The notes beneath the pieces are model-generated. The model was given only the letters and a program-made list of their open reading frames with translations. It was not told where the DNA came from and searched no databases. Below, piece after piece: positions 63,019-64,000 of a stretch of 64,000 nucleotides of DNA (its first letter is position 1; every line of letters starts with the position of its first letter). The stretch is from assembly GCF_014207565.1 (NCBI RefSeq), contig NZ_JACHGJ010000011.1:19957-83956 (forward strand), written 5' to 3'. Both the position numbers and the translations under genes were made by a program. The DNA comes from Spirochaeta isovalerica (GTDB lineage Bacteria; Spirochaetota; Spirochaetia; DSM-2461).

Positions 63019-64000
63019 TTATGCTTTCAGTAGCTTATTAATGGATTCAGCGGCATGCCGCCCCTGACCCATGGCGAGTATGACCGTCGCCGCTCCCAGA
63101 ACGATGTCCCCTCCGGCGTAGATCCGGTCAATCGAGGTCTTGTTGTTCTCATCGACAACGATATTTCCCCACTTGTTCACTTCCAGATCGGGTGTGGAAT
63201 TGCTCAGAATCGGGTTGGCGTTATTTCCCAGCGAGGGAATGCAGGCATCGAGATCTATGATGAAGTTACTACCCTCGATGGGAACGGGTCTCCGCCGTCC
63301 CGAATCGTCAGGCTCGCCCAGCTCATATTTCAGGCATTCTATTCCTTTTACGCGGCCGTTTTCATCGCCGAGAATTTTAACCGGATTGGTAAGGAAATCA
63401 AAAATGATACCCTCTTCCTTGGCATGATGGACTTCCTCCACTCTGGCGGGCATTTCGGCCTCCGTCCGGCGGTAAACGACATGGACTTCTTCGGCGCCGA
63501 TGCGCTTGGCTGTCCTGGCCGCATCCATGGCTACGTTTCCCCCTCCGAAGATAGCGACTTTTTTCGCATGGTAAATCGGGGTGCGGGAGTTTGCCGTATC
63601 ATAGGCTTTCATCAGGTTTGAGCGGGTCAGGTATTCATTGGCCGAGAAGACGCCGACGAGATTTTCCCCTTCTATGCCCATAAACTTGGGCAGTCCCGCA
63701 CCGGCAGCAATGTAAACGGCATCAAATCCATCTTTTTCCAACAGATCCGTGAGCTTTCTCGTTTTTCCCACAAGAAAGTTGGTCACAATCTTTACGCCCA
63801 TTTTTACAAGCGTATCGATTTCGATTTCAACTATTTTCTTGGGAAGTCTGAACTCAGGGATGCCGTAAACCGTAACGCCGCCGTTCTTGTGGAAGGCTTC
63901 GTAAACCGTAACATCATGTCCTTCCTTGCGAAGGTCGAAGGCGGCGGAGAGTCCCGAGGGACCGCTTCCCACGATGGCGACTCTCTTTCCGGTGGAAGGC
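63019..64000 (-). CDS. Glutamate synthase small-subunit-type NAD(P)-dependent oxidoreductase (5' end outside the window)
   Basis: The frame is open to the window edge; 326 codons are visible, the N-terminal Fe-S part is missing. The FAD-binding motif VAIVGSGPSGLSAA lies at the start of the visible part, the NAD(P) motif VAIFGGGNVAMDAARTAKR near 150, and GDIVLGAATVILAMGQGRHAA at the end. This fits GltD or the homotetrameric GltA type that passes electrons from NADPH to a partner; sulfide dehydrogenase subunit SudA is an alternative. A terminator follows. Confidence 0.88.
   Translation of the reverse strand, partial: PSTGKRVAIVGSGPSGLSAAFDLRKEGHDVTVYEAFHKNGGVTVYGIPEFRLPKKIVEIEIDTLVKMGVKIVTNFLVGKTRKLTDLLEKDGFDAVYIAAGAGLPKFMGIEGENLVGVFSANEYLTRSNLMKAYDTANSRTPIYHAKKVAIFGGGNVAMDAARTAKRIGAEEVHVVYRRTEAEMPARVEEVHHAKEEGIIFDFLTNPVKILGDENGRVKGIECLKYELGEPDDSGRRRPVPIEGSNFIIDLDACIPSLGNNANPILSNSTPDLEVNKWGNIVVDENNKTSIDRIYAGGDIVLGAATVILAMGQGRHAAESINKLLKA

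Overview
The window looks like the replication-origin region of a spirochaete chromosome (class Spirochaetia, probably a free-living Spirochaetales relative). The basis is protein resemblance and gene content: a DUF4954 beta-helix protein, a MurA with Asp in place of the catalytic Cys (as in Borrelia), a SEC59/DGK1-type membrane enzyme, ThyX instead of ThyA, and a DUF2259-like secreted protein. Base composition is moderately AT-rich and even, with no plasmid, phage or insertion-sequence signature. I could not run database searches, so the taxonomic call is inference.

Layout. 0-6 kb: end of a Glu-Pro repeat protein, thyX-yigZ, an nfeD operon with two stomatin-type genes, and a glycoside hydrolase. 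6-9.1 kb (minus strand): three tRNA-Ser genes and one tRNA-Arg, the SRP RNA gene ffs, then dnaX-ybaB-recR. 9.2-15 kb: a DUF4954 protein, parA-parB, a NifU-type scaffold protein, adenosine deaminase and three parS sites. 15-19.4 kb: gyrB-gyrA (minus). 19.4-24 kb: dnaA, dnaN, recF and a DciA-like gene (plus), with DnaA boxes on both sides of dnaA and a DnaA-box/DnaA-trio/AT-rich element between dnaA and dnaN that is the best oriC candidate. 24-27.3 kb: rpmH-rnpA-yidD-yidC-khpB. 27.4-31.6 kb: lysC-thrC (minus) and murA (plus), followed by a second DnaA-box cluster. 31.8-38.6 kb: two regulators with altered receiver domains, a STAS/zinc-ribbon protein, and a run of minus-strand genes (fxsA-like, a WecG-type glycosyltransferase, rsmE, yjbQ, ctpA). 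38.7-43.7 kb: a plus-strand operon of a MinD-like ATPase, lgt, a transglutaminase-like protein, a K+ channel and an overlapping cyclic-nucleotide-binding protein. 43.9-52.2 kb: membrane and secreted proteins, proS, a dicarboxylate symporter and nadE. 52.3-57.8 kb: a large GH13 enzyme and malQ behind a LacI-type operator. 57.8-64 kb: small unknown genes, a WG-repeat lipoprotein, pyrC, a HisE with a degenerate HisI half, an EFR1-type flavodoxin/ferredoxin, a flavin-reductase-like protein and a partial gltD-type gene.

How it works together. Genes just left of the origin (gyrB-gyrA, parAB, tRNA/ffs/dnaX) are mostly on the minus strand and those just right (dnaN, recF, rpmH to khpB) on the plus strand, as expected for leading-strand coding around an origin near 21.35 kb. 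DnaA, DnaN, RecF, DciA, gyrase and the ParABS system together make an initiation, loading, topology and segregation centre. A recurrent feature is a set of genes with no Shine-Dalgarno sequence whose ATG lies 6-7 nt after a TATAAT-like box (parA, the DUF4954 gene, the sigma-54-type regulator, an SDR-like gene and the flavin-reductase-like gene). This predicts leaderless mRNAs. The most testable points are the leaderless set, the oriC/DnaA-trio element, the helically phased parS trio, the channel plus cNMP-sensor pair, and a sigma-54-type AAA+ regulator with no DNA-binding domain, an altered phosphoacceptor and a GAFTDA loop.
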